NCBI GenBank assembly: GCA_948630815.1
Contig: CAPIEU010000003.1
Span: 1-64,000, forward strand
Length of the DNA stretch: 64,000 bases
DNA from: an uncultured Clostridia bacterium
Lineage (GTDB): Bacteria; Bacillota; Clostridia; TANB77; CAG-508
Direction of reading: 5' to 3'
Every line of letters starts with the position of its first letter. Position 1 is the stretch's first letter. Shown in pieces: positions 63,217-64,000 of the stretch. Under the pieces are notes generated by a model, which was not told the DNA's origin, did no database searches, and saw nothing but the letters and a program-made list of their open reading frames with translations. The position numbers and the translations under genes are program-made.

Positions 63217-63885
63217 TTAAAAATCTTCTACCATTAGTTTTGCATAATAATCTGGATTAAAATCTTCATCATATGGTACTTCATCAAATATGTCTGGCAT
63301 TTGTTCTTTAAAATATTTTAATAATGGTATCATCACTTGACGAATAGCTGGATGAACATGGTTATTTGCACGTAAACTAAAGATATGCTTCCATTCTCTT
63401 ATATTAGCTGTCATTGTATATTCTGCTGCTGTAGAATGTGGTAAAAGATTTCTACACATATCTGTTGCTGCTCCTAATTCTTTCATTTTAATATATCCAT
63501 TTTCAATTTCTTGCATTGTTTTTTTCCATACTTCATACATTTCTTTATCTTCCATATAAACTGGGTTGATAAAAGATATTTCATTACCATATTTATCTTT
63601 ATCATAACTACAATATCTTGTAGACTCAATCGAAAAACTTGCATGTCTATGTCTTGTTAGGTCTTTATATGAACCTATATCATTATAAATTCTTACTGTT
63701 ATTTTTTCATGTTCTAATACAGATTCATGTCCTCTATTAATACAGTTTTTTAATAAATTTTTATAGCTTTCATCTGTTATTTTATCTTCTGAACGATAAC
63801 ATGTTCTACATGCTCTTTCTATTCTTTGCATTACTTTTTTTCCATCAAATTTTTCTACTTTTATCCATGGTTCTACAATTCTCAT
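63217..63885 (-). CDS. thyX: Flavin-dependent thymidylate synthase
   Basis: ThyX makes dTMP from dUMP using FAD and methylenetetrahydrofolate, releasing tetrahydrofolate. The signature RHRHASFSIESTRY near residue 79 gives the RHR...S....SR motif that holds dUMP and flavin. The 222 residues match the family. Its promoter TTGAAA-17-TATAGT is directly upstream. With tmk at 10.5 kb it covers the dTMP to dTDP steps. Confidence 0.96.
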   Translation of the reverse strand: MRIVEPWIKVEKFDGKKVMQRIERACRTCYRSEDKITDESYKNLLKNCINRGHESVLEHEKITVRIYNDIGSYKDLTRHRHASFSIESTRYCSYDKDKYGNEISFINPVYMEDKEMYEVWKKTMQEIENGYIKMKELGAATDMCRNLLPHSTAAEYTMTANIREWKHIFSLRANNHVHPAIRQVMIPLLKYFKEQMPDIFDEVPYDEDFNPDYYAKLMVEDF

Positions 63886-63915
63886 TTTAATACCTCCATA
63901 TAATTTACTTTATTA

Positions 63916-63944
63916 ACTATATCAAATAAGACCATTTTTTTCAA
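63916..63944 (-). promoter_or_regulatory. thyX promoter
   Basis: TTGAAA (63939-63944) and TATAGT (63916-63921) are 17 bases apart on the minus strand, just after an upstream terminator. The -10 is about 30 bases from the thyX ATG. Confidence 0.6.
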
Positions 63945-63948
63945 CAAA

Positions 63949-63978
63949 AAAGAAGAAATATTTTTATATTTCTTCTTT
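63949..63978 (-). terminator. Terminator of a gene beyond the window
   Basis: A 13-base perfect stem AAAGAAGAAATAT/ATATTTCTTCTTT with a 4-base loop is followed by a T-run on the minus strand. It should end transcription of a minus-strand gene lying beyond base 64000. Confidence 0.7.
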
Positions 63979-64000
63979 ACCATAATTTCTATTTTCCTCT

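Noticed and set aside
1..64000. CRISPR arrays, tRNA or rRNA genes
   Set aside because: No regularly spaced direct repeats, cloverleaf sequences or rRNA-like segments were seen in the intergenic regions.

Overview
The window is an AT-rich stretch of chromosome from a low-GC Gram-positive bacterium of the Clostridia type. Support comes from the ylxM-ffh-rpsP-khpA-rimM-trmD-rplS gene order, AGGAGG ribosome binding sites, TTGACA/TATAAT promoters, LytR-CpsA-Psr (LCP) wall-polymer ligases, teichoic-acid linkage enzymes and a CpsB/CpsC/CpsD capsule system. I cannot place it to genus. Almost every gene is on the minus strand, so operons read from high to low coordinates; the exception is a VanW-type lipoprotein gene near 61 kb.

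Layout: 1-3.7 kb is the translation/SRP operon. 3.8-9.6 kb holds an ORF6N-type regulator, ogt, mutS, a small unknown gene and miaB. 9.9-14.5 kb holds nadD, tmk, metG and glmM. 14.5-34.8 kb is a first surface-polysaccharide locus: CpsB phosphatase, two Wzz/BY-kinase-like proteins, two LCP proteins, an initiating sugar transferase, WecB, WecG/TagA, glycosyltransferases, acetyltransferases, a Wzx/Wzy pair, a CDP-glycerol-type transferase and cytidylyltransferase, and an aspartate-racemase/nucleotidyltransferase/HAD cassette. 34.8-42.4 kb holds argS, a Yip1-like membrane protein, pfkA, a rhodanese and a redox operon (trxB, ccdA, tlpA-like, trxA). 42.5-59.8 kb is a second polysaccharide locus with an ABC exporter (Wzm/Wzt), an O-antigen-ligase-like protein, six GT2/GT4 enzymes, and a flippase-kinase/nucleotidyltransferase/HAD module. 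59.9-64 kb holds rpmE, a 55-residue membrane protein, vanW-like, greA, an unknown protein and thyX.

The outstanding observation is a recoding signature. Five genes (ffh, mutS, trxB, a membrane flippase-kinase and a GT4 glycosyltransferase) are each split between two reading frames. In all five the break falls exactly on an in-frame CGG triplet, and skipping the C so that GGN (glycine) is read restores a full-length product. By my eye scan, these five are the only in-frame CGG codons in the roughly 18-19 thousand codons of the window. About thirty other sense-strand CGG triplets all lie out of frame. The pattern fits a genome in which CGG is no longer a normal arginine codon and instead causes +1 frameshifting (CGGN read as one glycine step). 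A motif-specific sequencing or assembly artefact is the main alternative and cannot be excluded from sequence alone.

Secondary features are two families of dispersed intergenic inverted repeats, a cluster of four DnaA boxes away from any strand switch, a BY-kinase-like protein that has lost its Walker A lysine, and a structured leader before a small membrane protein gene.
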